Notes: generated from the sequence alone by a model not told the origin. A DNA stretch of 64,000 bases from Sphingomonas sp. CBMAI 2297 (GCF_029870595.1 NZ_JAPDIR010000002.1:186001-250000); one strand, 5' to 3'; positions 42,028 to 50,884 are shown, numbered from the stretch's first letter. Made by a program: numbers and translations.

Positions 42028-43245
42028 TCATCCTGGATCTGCTCTCGAGGATATCGTTGCCTTCTGGATATTATGCGCCGCGGGCGGATATTGATCATGC
42101 GCTACATTGTCGACGTCGAATCTGAGATCACGTCCGACGACCGTACCATCGGCGCGGGTTACCCTGAACGTATAGGTTGTTGTCCACAATGCAGCGGCAA
42201 CGCCTGGGGGCGTAGTGAGATTACGAATGACAGTGGTGCTCAATAGGCTGGAGGTGCTGGAAGAAGCGATATGCGTAAACTGATAATTAAGTTCAATCTT
42301 GAATTTTATCTTGTCGCCGATATCTAGCCCAGCCTTCACACCAGTGCTATGCGCGAAGGATTGTGCCTCGGTTACCGTAAATCCAACAGTGACCGATTTA
42401 GTTATGGTCTGCGGAGCGGTCGTTGTGTTGTCGTCAAATGCTATCAATGACCAATTTACGGATCGCTCGATAGTGCAGAACGGATCTTCGATCTTGTTTA
42501 GACTTGGTCGATCGGTTCGATCGAGCAATGCTGTGAAAGGTAAGACAACGCTACGATCTTTTACTGGTGAGATAGGATCGCGCGGCTCTCGACGACTCTT
42601 CAACATCGGCCTTTCCGGCATGTCGCGCTCGTCTACCACGATCGGGATTTGAATAACTCTCGCCAGACCAGCATCCGGCGGAAAATCATAACTGGCAACG
42701 CCGATGAATGTATCTGGCGCCAATATACCCATCTGCAGGTCTCTGGAGGAATCGCCGACTTCGACAGGCCATGCCGCAATGTCGTGCCTGCCCTTTGAGC
42801 CGGCATCTCGCCACGCCGGGCCAGAGGTAAAAACACCACTCGTTACCAAATCGGCACGGACGCACCAGATATCACTAAGACTTGGCTTCAAGTAACCCGA
42901 TGCGGCAACGTCACCCAGCGCTACATATCCTTCCGGTGGAACTGGCCGCCAGACCGAGCAATTCGTCTTGGCTCCTGATCCGTGATCGTCCCAGACCCAG
43001 GAGTAATCGAGAGGAGCCGCCAACGCCACGTGGTCAGGCGCATTGGCAAGCAACATGGATGCACGGTTGAAGTTGATGTTCGCATGGCCGCCGACACAAA
43101 CACTACCGAGCGGACGAAAATTGCCGTCGCTCTTGGGATGCCAGAATGTGCCATCCCAACGAGCGCCGCTTCCATGATCTGCATAACGCAGTTTATATTG
43201 CGATGTCAGGGTTATAAGGACGTCACCGTAACGTCGATATTTCAT
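42028..43245 (-). CDS. Vps62-domain protein with aerolysin-like C-terminal region
   Basis: 405 residues, no signal peptide. Residues 15-150 match the Vps62/DUF946 domain known from fungi and plants: CSVWRPVPPEGYVALGDVAA and DIWCVRADLV, preceded by a related half (GTFWHPKSDGNFRPLGSVCV). Residues 240-400 are beta-rich with long Ser/Thr-alternating strands (TITKSVTVGFTVTEAQSF, SSSTSSLLSTTVIRN), as in aerolysin/ETX-MTX2 pore formers. A good GGAGAG precedes ATG 43245. It fills the transposon-like cassette. A secreted or lysis-released pore-forming toxin is the best guess, not shown. Confidence 0.75.
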   Translation of the reverse strand: MKYRRYGDVLITLTSQYKLRYADHGSGARWDGTFWHPKSDGNFRPLGSVCVGGHANINFNRASMLLANAPDHVALAAPLDYSWVWDDHGSGAKTNCSVWRPVPPEGYVALGDVAASGYLKPSLSDIWCVRADLVTSGVFTSGPAWRDAGSKGRHDIAAWPVEVGDSSRDLQMGILAPDTFIGVASYDFPPDAGLARVIQIPIVVDERDMPERPMLKSRREPRDPISPVKDRSVVLPFTALLDRTDRPSLNKIEDPFCTIERSVNWSLIAFDDNTTTAPQTITKSVTVGFTVTEAQSFAHSTGVKAGLDIGDKIKFKIELNYQFTHIASSSTSSLLSTTVIRNLTTPPGVAAALWTTTYTFRVTRADGTVVGRDLRFDVDNVAHDQYPPAAHNIQKATISSRADPG

Positions 43246-43499
43246 GGCGCTCTCTCCGTCGACGATTCTTTTCCCTGATGCGGTTGGCACCCATAGCGGT
43301 ACTTGGAGTTTAGTTCAAATAGATACGAATGTGAAACGAAATTCCATGCGCGCTCGATGAGAGGTGGCTGGTGATCTGCCCCTTTTTGGGATGGACCGTC
43401 GAGTACGAGCGCCACAAGGCACTTGCTCAAGGCTCGTCTCCTTCGACGACCTTGAAGCAGAACTCACGCACAAACGGAATCCCTGAATGCAGACAACGC

Positions 43500-44507
43500 C
43501 TAGGGCGCCAACTCGAGCTGCACCTGGCTGGTGAAGCCGCCGTTGCCGTCTAGCTGGTGCTGCACCTCGGCGATCACCCAATTCGTGGCGTCGATCTCCG
43601 CCTTGAAGCCGGCAACGCCCGTCTTCTGCTCAGGGTACAGGTCCACGCGGCCGAGCGCGAGCGTGACGGACATCTTGCGCGGCGCGCGCTTCGATCGGCT
43701 TGCCTCGGCGGCAACCGCCTTCTTCGCCGCGGCCTCGCTCGCATAGGTGCGGGCCAACTTGCGCTCGGGGCCATCGCCGCTGCCCGCGGAGACGGTCTTC
43801 TTGGCGGCGCTCTTGCGATCGTGCCAATCTGCGGTGACTTTGCCGGCCCCCTCGCGCGCCTCGATGTCGAAGCTATGGCGATCCTGCTGCTGGCGATTGA
43901 TGATCGCGGTCGGCAGATCCTTTCCCGATGCCGTCTTGCCCGTGCCGATCGGCGCGAAGACGAGATAGCCGCGCTTGATGGTGGCGAGCGCATCGTGTTC
44001 CTTGCCCAGGCGGCGCAGGAAGGCGACGTCGCTTTCCCGGCATTGCGACAGCGATTTGACGGTGATGGCCGCCAGTTTCGCTTCGATCCGCGGGGTGAGG
44101 GCGTTCCCGTTGGCGATCTCGCGAACTACCGTGCCCAAGGTGACATCGTGCCAGCTGCGGCTGCGGCGTGTGCCGATCTTGCTGGTGAAATCGACCGCAC
44201 GGGCGCGGATCGTGACCGTGTCGGGCGGCCCGGAATGGTTCACGCTATCCACCTTGAACCGGCCCTTGTCGACCAGGCCGGCCCGCACGTCGGGGCCGTT
44301 GAGCCAGCCCAGCTCCAGGCTGATTTCCGCGCCTTCCTTCGGCAGCGCCAGCAGGCCATCGGTATCGTCCAGGGCGATATCGAGCTGGTCGGCTTCGCTG
44401 CCCCGCTTCTCGGTGAGGCGCAGGGAGACGAGGCGCGGGCGCATCTTGCCCGTCACGTCGTTCCCCGCGACCACGACGCGCCAATCCGGGTAGTTCACCC
44501 CCATCAT
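43500..44507 (-). CDS. D: Tail protein D (P2 gpD-like)
   Basis: 335 residues, matching phage late control gene D protein, a baseplate hub component of P2-like tails. NYPDWRVVVAGNDVTGKMRP opens the protein, CRESDVAFLRRLGKEHDALA is the central signature, and a basic repeat-like stretch follows. The start ATGATG at 44507 overlaps the U stop. Its TAG stop lies in the CTAG at the edge of the inserted cassette and is unchanged by the insertion. Confidence 0.9.
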   Translation of the reverse strand: MMGVNYPDWRVVVAGNDVTGKMRPRLVSLRLTEKRGSEADQLDIALDDTDGLLALPKEGAEISLELGWLNGPDVRAGLVDKGRFKVDSVNHSGPPDTVTIRARAVDFTSKIGTRRSRSWHDVTLGTVVREIANGNALTPRIEAKLAAITVKSLSQCRESDVAFLRRLGKEHDALATIKRGYLVFAPIGTGKTASGKDLPTAIINRQQQDRHSFDIEAREGAGKVTADWHDRKSAAKKTVSAGSGDGPERKLARTYASEAAAKKAVAAEASRSKRAPRKMSVTLALGRVDLYPEQKTGVAGFKAEIDATNWVIAEVQHQLDGNGGFTSQVQLELAP

Positions 44508-44929
44508 CCGCTGGCTCCGGTGCTGTAGGCGCTGCCGGTTCCGGGCGCGCCGGCTTCCAACAGGTCGATCGCGAAGTCTATCATACGCGCGGTGCCATTG
44601 GGCGTGAAACGGCTCTGGCGTTCATCGATACCGGTGATGATGTAGGCGCCCCAGACAATGCCGGAGCCGTCCACCAGCGGCCATGCCTCCCCCTCTTCCG
44701 CCATCTCGCGCAGCTGATCGATCGAGGCGCGGCCCTTGCTGATCTCGGCGGGTGCGCTGCCCGACAGCGAAATGGTGTCGAGATCCGCGCCCAGGAACTG
44801 CAGGGCGTCCTTTGCGCCGACCACCGAATTGCGCGCGACGCGCCACGAGCTGCGGCGTTGCAGCTCGTCATAGGCGAGGGTGGGGATCGAGAAGACGAAC
44901 ATCCCCAGCGACATCAGCTTGCTGGTCAT
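44504..44929 (-). CDS. U: Tail protein U (P2 gpU-like)
   Basis: 141 residues. MSLGMFVFSIPTLAYDELQR at the start, QFLGADLDTISLSG in the middle and GSGIVWGAYIITGI later are the gpU signatures. gpU caps or terminates the tail tube. It overlaps T upstream and D downstream (ATGA at both ends). Confidence 0.92.
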   Translation of the reverse strand: MTSKLMSLGMFVFSIPTLAYDELQRRSSWRVARNSVVGAKDALQFLGADLDTISLSGSAPAEISKGRASIDQLREMAEEGEAWPLVDGSGIVWGAYIITGIDERQSRFTPNGTARMIDFAIDLLEAGAPGTGSAYSTGASG

Positions 44930-47550
44930 GCATCGGCTCCATCGCCGAAGTCGCGCATCGAGGAGCGCTCATTGGCGCGCCGATCGCGTTCCAGGCGCTC
45001 CAGCTCCTTGCGCACCGCCTCGGCGATATCGGTGGCGGATTGTCCATCCTTCGCGTGGATATGTATCTCGACCTTGGCGATCGAGAGGCCGGAGCCGGGG
45101 GGAGCATGGGCAGCCGCTGCCGGCGGGGGGGCGGCGGCGGCCATCGCCGGTGCGGCCGTCGCCACGGCACCCACGGCGAGCGCTGCCTTTATGCGCTGGG
45201 AAAGCTCGGTGATGCGCTGGACGGGCGCCTGCTGGTTCCGGATGATGCCCTGATCGAGTCCCTGCATCATGTAGCCGCCGAAGCCCATGAAGACGCGGGA
45301 CGGGGAGTGAATGCCAAGCTTCTCCTTGAACCAGCTGGCGGCCGAGGATGCTGCGCCGACCACGGCATTCTTGAGCGTGCCCAGCATACCCGTGATGCCG
45401 CCAATCAGGCCGCGGATCAGGTCGGCGCCGACGGATGCGAGCTGGCCGGCCATCGTTCCGCGCAGCCATCCGAGCAGGGCGAGGAAGCCCGCGAGCAACA
45501 AGCTGGTCGGGTTGAAGCCGATGAACGCCGTGCCGAGGGCACTTACGCCATTCACGAACAAGGCCTTTACCGTCGCCCAGATGCCTGGAAGCCAGGCGAC
45601 CAGCGCGGAAAAGGCGCGGATCATCAATCCCACCGGCGAGAAGTTCATGATCGCCGAAGCCATGAACTGCAGGCTCGCGAAGAAGGCGCGCTTGATGCCT
45701 TCCCAGAGCCCGGCGAACCAGGCGGAGATCGGCCCCCATTTCGCATAGATCAGGTAGCTGATCGCAATCAGCGCGCCGATACCTAGCACGACGGCAGCCA
45801 CGATGCCGATCAACGGCAACATCGCAATGTTGAAGGCCCCTGCGACGAAGGTGAGCGCCGCGAATGGAGCCAGAAGGCCGGCGATGGCAAGCGAACCCCC
45901 GCCGATGATCACGAACAGCGCCGAGAGTCCGAGGGCGGTCAGGCCGATCGCGCGGGTGAGGGTGGGATGTCGCTTCGCCAGGCTGCCCAGCCACTTGGCC
46001 CAGTCCGCCGCCGCGCCGGTGATCTTCGACCAGGTTGGAAGGAGCTGGGTGCCGAAGTCAGTTGCCAGCGCGCGCCCCGCCACCGCTAGCCGCTGGGTGG
46101 ATTCCGCCGCGTCCTGCATGCGTTGCGCGAAATCGGTGTCCGTGGTGCCAGGCGAATTCATCGCCTCCGTCCGGATGCGGCGATATTCCTCCATGTTGGC
46201 AATGATCGGGCGCAGGCCCTGCTGCACCTGGGAATCCTCGAACAGGAATCCGATCCTCGACATGTCGCCCTTCAGCGCCTTGTTCGTCAGCTCGGCGATT
46301 GCTTCGAGGGGCGTCTTGCCCTCCGCATAGGCCTTTTTCAGCGCCCGGGGCAGGTTGATGCCGAACTTGTCGAACGCCTTGATCGTCTGCGGCGAGCTGA
46401 GCTTCTGCAGGATGTTGGAGACATTGGTGGCGGCCGAGGACGCGTCGCCGGCGCCCTTGCGCGCGATCTGCAGGGCGGCGGCGAGATCCGCGACCGCGCC
46501 CACTCCCTTTTGCCCCAGCGCCTGATAGCCGGCGGTGAGGGCGGGGAAATACTGTGCCATGTCCTTCATCTCGAAGGCGCCGGCCTTGCCGGCGGCCGCC
46601 ATGACATCGATGACGCGGCCGGTCTGCTCGATCGGCACCTTGAGATTGTCGCTCACCGCGAACGATGCCGATGCCAGGTCCGCCATCTCGGCCTTGTAGG
46701 CGGTGGCTGCGCGGCCGATCGGCGTGATCATCTTCATCGCGTCGCGCGGATCGAGGCCGAAGCCCGCCAGGGCGTCGACGCCAGCCTGCATCTCCTCGGG
46801 CAGGCGATTGGCCGCCTGGGCGGCGGCGAGCAGCGTCTGGCCGAGCTTGTCGCCGGCGGCGCGGCTGAGGTTCGCTTTCTGGGCGATATCCGTCATCGTG
46901 GACTGATATTTCGCCGCGGCGTCGATCGTGCCCAGCACCGGGCGTGCGATGGTCTGGCCGGTGGACACCGCGGCGAACCCGCCGGCGGCAAGCCCGGTCG
47001 CGCGGCCCTGCACCTGGTCGAACCGGCTGCGGGCCTCCGCGAATCGCCGCGCCCTGGCATCCACCTGTTGCAGGCGGCGCGACTGCTCCTGGATCTCGCG
47101 ATTGGTGCGCTCCATGGCCGCGCGCAACTCGCGCTCGTGGTGGACCAGGTCGTTCGTGCCGACGCCGGCAGCGCGGAGACGATCGCGCATCCGCTGTAGC
47201 TCCGCGCTTTCCTGCTCGTGCTGCAGCTTCAGCGCGGCGGCCGCGCGCTTCGCCTGTTCGAACTCCCGCGTCAGCGCGCGGGATGGGTTTGCCGCCTCCC
47301 GCATCTGGCGGGCGAGCGACGCGACACGCTCGCGCGCCAATCCCATCTGTTCCCCGGTGCCCTGCAGGCCCGTCTTCAGCGAGCGGAACGATGCGATATC
47401 GGCCTGGGTGCGCTGCAGCTGCCGCAGGCGCTCGCGCGTTTCGTTGAGGGCGCGGCCCGTGCGGCTGCTGCTGGAGGCAATGTCACGGAGCGAGCGGGAG
47501 GCCCGATCTGCCGCTTCGAGGATCATGCGGATGCGTAAGTTGCGGTCCAT
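44926..47550 (-). CDS. T: Tail tape measure protein (P2 gpT-like)
   Basis: 874 residues. Coiled coil in about 1-170 (rich in Arg, Gln and Glu, with heptad spacing), then the tape-measure core (GRATGLAAGGFAAVSTGQTI and AAKYQSTMTDIAQKANLS). Strongly hydrophobic segments lie around 535-640 (IGIVAAVVLGIGALIAISYL), and a C-terminal LGIHSPSRVFMGFGGYM motif is typical. It sets tail length and probably enters the host membrane during injection. Confidence 0.93.
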   Translation of the reverse strand: MDRNLRIRMILEAADRASRSLRDIASSSSRTGRALNETRERLRQLQRTQADIASFRSLKTGLQGTGEQMGLARERVASLARQMREAANPSRALTREFEQAKRAAAALKLQHEQESAELQRMRDRLRAAGVGTNDLVHHERELRAAMERTNREIQEQSRRLQQVDARARRFAEARSRFDQVQGRATGLAAGGFAAVSTGQTIARPVLGTIDAAAKYQSTMTDIAQKANLSRAAGDKLGQTLLAAAQAANRLPEEMQAGVDALAGFGLDPRDAMKMITPIGRAATAYKAEMADLASASFAVSDNLKVPIEQTGRVIDVMAAAGKAGAFEMKDMAQYFPALTAGYQALGQKGVGAVADLAAALQIARKGAGDASSAATNVSNILQKLSSPQTIKAFDKFGINLPRALKKAYAEGKTPLEAIAELTNKALKGDMSRIGFLFEDSQVQQGLRPIIANMEEYRRIRTEAMNSPGTTDTDFAQRMQDAAESTQRLAVAGRALATDFGTQLLPTWSKITGAAADWAKWLGSLAKRHPTLTRAIGLTALGLSALFVIIGGGSLAIAGLLAPFAALTFVAGAFNIAMLPLIGIVAAVVLGIGALIAISYLIYAKWGPISAWFAGLWEGIKRAFFASLQFMASAIMNFSPVGLMIRAFSALVAWLPGIWATVKALFVNGVSALGTAFIGFNPTSLLLAGFLALLGWLRGTMAGQLASVGADLIRGLIGGITGMLGTLKNAVVGAASSAASWFKEKLGIHSPSRVFMGFGGYMMQGLDQGIIRNQQAPVQRITELSQRIKAALAVGAVATAAPAMAAAAPPPAAAAHAPPGSGLSIAKVEIHIHAKDGQSATDIAEAVRKELERLERDRRANERSSMRDFGDGADA

Positions 47551-47554
47551 AGCT

Positions 47555-47731
47555 TCAGTCCTTGATGCCGTTCATGGCCTTGAGGCGGTCGATTGCGAGG
47601 GCGCGCCAGCGCATCAGATCGGGGATGGACATCCCGTCGGAGGCGGAAGGCGGCCAGTGGAACACCGCCGCCAGGTCCGCCATCACCTCCTCTACGCGGT
47701 CGGGGAGGCCGGCTTCATCGCCTTCGGTAGC
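47555..47731 (-). CDS. E': Tail assembly protein E', -1 frameshift extension of E
   Basis: The -1 frame after the slippery site encodes 58 codons that contain VMADLAAVFHWPPSASDGMS and LMRWRALAIDRL, the gpE' signature of P2-like phages. It has no good independent start, although ATG 47683 could give a 42-residue product. In P2 the same arrangement yields E and E+E', the tail-assembly chaperones, as with lambda G/GT. It lies just before T, as expected. Confidence 0.85.
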   Translation of the reverse strand, partial: ATEGDEAGLPDRVEEVMADLAAVFHWPPSASDGMSIPDLMRWRALAIDRLKAMNGIKD

Positions 47732-48054
47732 AAAAAATCCGCCACCTCGGTGCCGAACTGGGTGATATCCGCGGGATCGATGCCGCCCGCGGACCAATAG
47801 GCCTTGTGCAGCACGGGGATGGTGATGCGGGGCGCGAGCGTCTCCAACTGGCTCACATCCATCTGGTAGAGGCTGGAGATCTGCAGGCCGCGCAGCTCGG
47901 GCGCACCCGGCTTCCGCACCTTGATCTCGGTGCCTGCAGGGTGAACGACCTGGCCGTTCACCACGATCGCGGTGTCGAGGAAGAAGCTGCGAAAGACCGG
48001 GGTGCCATGGTTGGCGGTGGCGGCGGCAATGGCGGTGGTGGAAGAGTCGGTCAT
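47692..48054 (-). CDS. E: Tail assembly protein E (P2 gpE-like)
   Basis: 120 residues, with VFRSFFLDTAIVVNGQVVHP and ELRGLQISSLYQMDVSQLET, both typical of gpE. It acts as a chaperone for the tape measure. At codons 106-108 the frame reads GAT TTT TTG, where a -1 slip leads into E'. Without the slip it ends at TAG (47694-47692). Confidence 0.9.
   Translation of the reverse strand: MTDSSTTAIAAATANHGTPVFRSFFLDTAIVVNGQVVHPAGTEIKVRKPGAPELRGLQISSLYQMDVSQLETLAPRITIPVLHKAYWSAGGIDPADITQFGTEVADFLLPKAMKPASPTA
47731..47737 (-). promoter_or_regulatory. Programmed -1 frameshift slippery site
   Basis: On the minus strand the heptamer T-TTT-TTG is in the correct X-XXY-YYZ phase of gene E (codons 47736-47734 and 47733-47731). 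After a -1 slip the next codon is GCT, and the E' frame stays open to 47555. This is the same heptamer as used in P2 gene E. Confidence 0.85.
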
Positions 48055-48115
48055 GGATGCACCTGTGAAGTCGAGGGGGAAGGGAGGGCCGCGCAGGGCG
48101 CGGGCGGCCCCGGAA

Positions 48116-48622
48116 TCAGACGATGGCGTTGCGGATCTCTTCCAGGCGATCGACGCCGCCCACGCGGAAGATCATGTTGAGCAGGTCGATCTCGAGCTCC
48201 TCCACGCCGTTCCAATCGACGCGCAGATAGGTGAGGGCCGACTTCACCTTGAACTCGCCGGGTTCGCCGGCCTTCGCTTCGCCCATCTCGATCTCGGTAT
48301 GGCGGCCGCGTACCGTGATCTCGACCGTATCGACATCGCCCGTCGAATCGTTCTGGTAGGCGCCGGCAAAGCGCAGGAAGACGCCCGAGGCGTTGGTAAC
48401 CCCGAACTGGCGCAGCACGTCGCGCATCGGGCCGCCGGTGGAGAACTCCATCTCCAGTGCGTCCAGGCCCATATCGAGCTTCACCTTGCCGAACATGCCG
48501 CCGCCACGCCAATCCTGCGTTTCCAGCGCCAATTTGGGCAGGGTGACCGTGCCGATCTCGCCCAGGTAGCTGAGCCCTTCGTTGAAGAGGTTGAGATTCT
48601 TGAGGATGCGGGGAAAGCCCAT
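48116..48622 (-). CDS. FII: Major tail tube protein FII
   Basis: 168 residues, the normal length of P2 gpFII. It begins FPRILKNLNLFNEGLSYLGE, with the core ALEMEFSTGG and ITVRGRHTEIEMG. This protein polymerises into the inner tail tube. It sits 39 bases after the FI sheath gene and shares its transcript. Confidence 0.95.
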   Translation of the reverse strand: MGFPRILKNLNLFNEGLSYLGEIGTVTLPKLALETQDWRGGGMFGKVKLDMGLDALEMEFSTGGPMRDVLRQFGVTNASGVFLRFAGAYQNDSTGDVDTVEITVRGRHTEIEMGEAKAGEPGEFKVKSALTYLRVDWNGVEELEIDLLNMIFRVGGVDRLEEIRNAIV

Positions 48623-48661
48623 GGCTTAGCTCCTTGATATCGTGCGGGAAGGGTGGGCGGA

Positions 48662-49856
48662 TCAGCCAGCGGCACCGGCGGCGATCGAGAAGTTCGCCAG
48701 ATAGGTGTCGGTGATGCGCTGGGTGAGCTGCAGGTTTTCGAGCGGCGGCACCGGCGTATATTCGTAGTCGATCGCCAGCTTGCCGGCCTTCAGTGTATCG
48801 GGCGTGTTCTTCGCCGGATCGTACCAGGCCTTGCCGCCGAGGAGCTGGCCCGCCGAGACCATTGCGCGGATCTTGCCGTTGATCGTCTCCACGATGTCCT
48901 TGACCAGGCTGGGACGGAGCGGCTTGTCGATCGCCCACATCATGCCGCTGCCGATCGTGTCGAGCAGCACCTGGGCGGTGCGGGTGGCGCTCTCGAAGAC
49001 GAACAGCGGTTCATCGGAGCAGGTGCGGCTGCCCCAGGCGCGGAAACCGCCGCCAGCGCGGATCAGCGCGGTGATCTCCTTCGCGTTGAGCAGGTTCGCC
49101 TCGCAGCCGGAATCCTGGATGTCGAATTGGATATCCTTGGTGAGGCCGAGGACGCCCTGCACTTCGACATTGGAAATCGTCTTGTGCCAGCCCTGCTCGC
49201 GATCGATGCGCGCGCAGGCCGAGGATGCGCGCGGTGCCGAAGCTGGTGGCGTTCGCCGCGGCGACCTGGTCGAAGGCGATGAAGTCCGGATAGAGCAGCA
49301 TCAGCTCGCGGGCCGAGAAGTTGGCGCGATAGGCGATGGCGGCGGCGGTATCGACGCCATTGGCAGCGGCATAGGCCATGCCGCGCAGCTTCTGGGCCAC
49401 GACGATCAGCGCAGCGGTGACCGCCTGGGTATCGAGGCCAGGGGCGCCGAGGATGCGCGGCTTGACGCCGAGCTGGGCTTCGGCCGCGAGCAGCGCCTGC
49501 ATGCCCGTCTTCACGCCGTCGACCGTGGCGCCGATCACGTTCGCATCGGTGCCGGCAGCATCGGCGCCGGTGGCAACGCGGACGACGACGACGGGGCAGG
49601 TGACCTGATCCGAGATGGCGGTGAGCACGCCGCGCAGCGTGCCGCCGGTGCCGGCGACGCCGATCGCGGCGCTCATGTCGTTGACCAGCACCGCCTTGTT
49701 GAGCGGAAAGGCGGCGTTGAGCGCGTTCAGCGCGGCGCCCACCGGCGCGGTGGCGGTGGCGACCAGGCCGATGACGGCGGTGGCGACCGTGACGAGGCTG
49801 CGCGCGCCCTCGTTCACTTCGGTGATGGTGATGCCATGCATGAACTGATCGGGCAT
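48662..49856 (-). pseudogene. FI: Tail sheath protein FI, frameshifted
   Basis: The two halves of the P2-type contractile sheath are in different frames. The first (from ATG 49856) reads FMHGITITEVNEGARSLVTV through FGTARILGLR; the second reads REQGWHKTISNVEVQGVLGL through WGSRTCSDEP to the end at 48662. The break falls in GCGCGCGC at 49208-49215. Restoring two bases gives LRARIDREQGW and a 398-residue protein of normal size. It may be a true 2-bp deletion or a sequencing slip in the run. Confidence 0.85.
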
Positions 49857-49867
49857 GTGAGACTCCT

Positions 49868-50239
49868 TCAGGCGTAGACGGGGAGGCCGCTCTGCGATGC
49901 GAGCGGGATGGTGAGGCGGGTGCGGAGGTTGGGCTGCGCGGTGTCGGTGCGCTTCCCGTCCAGGACGATGTTGAACGCGCCCGGGCCGGTCTGCTCCAGG
50001 CTGACGCGGGTAAGCGTGATCCGCGGTTCCCAGCGCTGGATAGCCAGCGCGGTGGCCGCGTAGATGCGAAGGCGGCTCGCCGGGTTGGCCGGCTGATCGA
50101 CCAGCTCGGCGAGCAGCGAGCCGAACTCCCGGCGCGCGACGCAGCTGCCCAGGGGCGTGCCGAGGATCTTGCCCACGGACTGCGCCAGGTGGGCCTCGCC
50201 GGCGAGCGATTTGCCGGTGCGGGCATCCATGCCGATCAC
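49868..50239 (-). CDS. W: Baseplate protein W (gp25-like)
   Basis: 123 residues of the GpW/gp25 family, which has lysozyme-like ancestry and forms part of the inner baseplate. LAQSVGKILGTPLGSCVARR and EFGSLLAELVDQP are the signatures. The start is GTG 50239, overlapping the V stop as GTGA; ATG 50230 is an alternative. Confidence 0.93.
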   Translation of the reverse strand: MIGMDARTGKSLAGEAHLAQSVGKILGTPLGSCVARREFGSLLAELVDQPANPASRLRIYAATALAIQRWEPRITLTRVSLEQTGPGAFNIVLDGKRTDTAQPNLRTRLTIPLASQSGLPVYA

Positions 50240-50820
50240 TGCGGCGGCCCCGAGACGCCACCGCCGGCGGTGACGCCGGTGTGCTTGTGATCCTTCAGGC
50301 TCTTTCCGCCGCCGATCACGTCGGCCGAGCTGGTGATCTTGCCGGAGGCATCGAGCTTGCCGGTGAGGTTGATATCGCCTTCGACCTCGACATCAGCCGT
50401 GATCTTCAGGCCGCCGGGCGCTTCGAGCAGGGCGGTGCCTTCGCCGGCGAGCTGGATCTTGAGCGCGTGGGCCTCGGGATCGTAGGAGAACCGGCTGCCG
50501 TCCTTGAATTCGAGCAGCACGAGCGGTTCGCTGGATGGGGCGGGATGGGTGTCCGAGAAGATGCCGAGCACGGCGATGCCGCCTTCATCGTCGCCCTCCG
50601 GGCAGAGCAGCATGCACTGCTCGCCGACGCTGGGCGGTGACCACACGCGCAGCATCTGGCCGGCGCCGCCGGTGGCCCAGGGGATATCGCCGGTGACGTT
50701 GTCACCCACGCGGACGCGGCACGTGGCCGCGCCCAGGTCGATCCGTTCGATCGTGCCCAGCTGCAGGATGTTGCCGATGGTGCGGCGCGGATCGGCGAGA
50801 GCGCTCATGGTGCCGGACAT
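50236..50820 (-). CDS. V: Baseplate spike protein V
   Basis: About 194 residues. An OB-fold (IERIDLGAATCRVRVGDNVT, PWATGGAGQMLRVW) is followed by a beta-helical needle (LKITADVEVEGDINLTGKLD) and a final HKHTG-x-TAGGG, where the histidines bind the tip iron in P2 gpV. It pierces the host outer membrane. ATG 50820 or 50808 could be the start. A TGTAGAGA palindrome sits 37 bases upstream. Confidence 0.93.
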   Translation of the reverse strand: MSGTMSALADPRRTIGNILQLGTIERIDLGAATCRVRVGDNVTGDIPWATGGAGQMLRVWSPPSVGEQCMLLCPEGDDEGGIAVLGIFSDTHPAPSSEPLVLLEFKDGSRFSYDPEAHALKIQLAGEGTALLEAPGGLKITADVEVEGDINLTGKLDASGKITSSADVIGGGKSLKDHKHTGVTAGGGVSGPPQ

Positions 50821-50856
50821 TGCCGACCACGGTGCCGATCCGCGCGCGGGAGAAGC

Positions 50857-50875
50857 TGTAGAGACCGTCTCTACA
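50857..50875. promoter_or_regulatory. Ogr-type late activator site, copy 1
   Basis: A perfect dyad, TGTAGAGA-CCG-TCTCTACA, in the only gap (50821-50884) between the small protein gene and V. It should drive the V-W-FI-FII-E-T-U-D unit. P2 Ogr sites are TGT-N12-ACA; this has TGT-N13-ACA. Confidence 0.8.
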
Positions 50876-50884
50876 AGAACGGGC

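Larger units (their letters stand above)
41764..43503. mobile_element. Transposon-like cassette with exact terminal inverted repeats
   Basis: CTAGGCGTTGTCTGCATTCA at 41764-41783 reappears as its exact reverse complement at 43484-43503. Read as an IS5-family-type insertion, the outer CTAG is the duplicated 4-base target, and a 16-base terminal repeat starts with GCGTTG (element 41768-43499). Without the element, the lipoprotein and gene D would converge on a single CTAG that supplies both stop codons. The interior is lower in GC than the phage and carries one large gene. 41856-42027 and 43246-43483 hold no convincing gene. Confidence 0.75.

Noticed and set aside
43315..43581. Minus-strand frame at the right end of the cassette
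   Set aside because: It crosses the inverted repeat into gene D in the wrong frame and has no recognisable domain.
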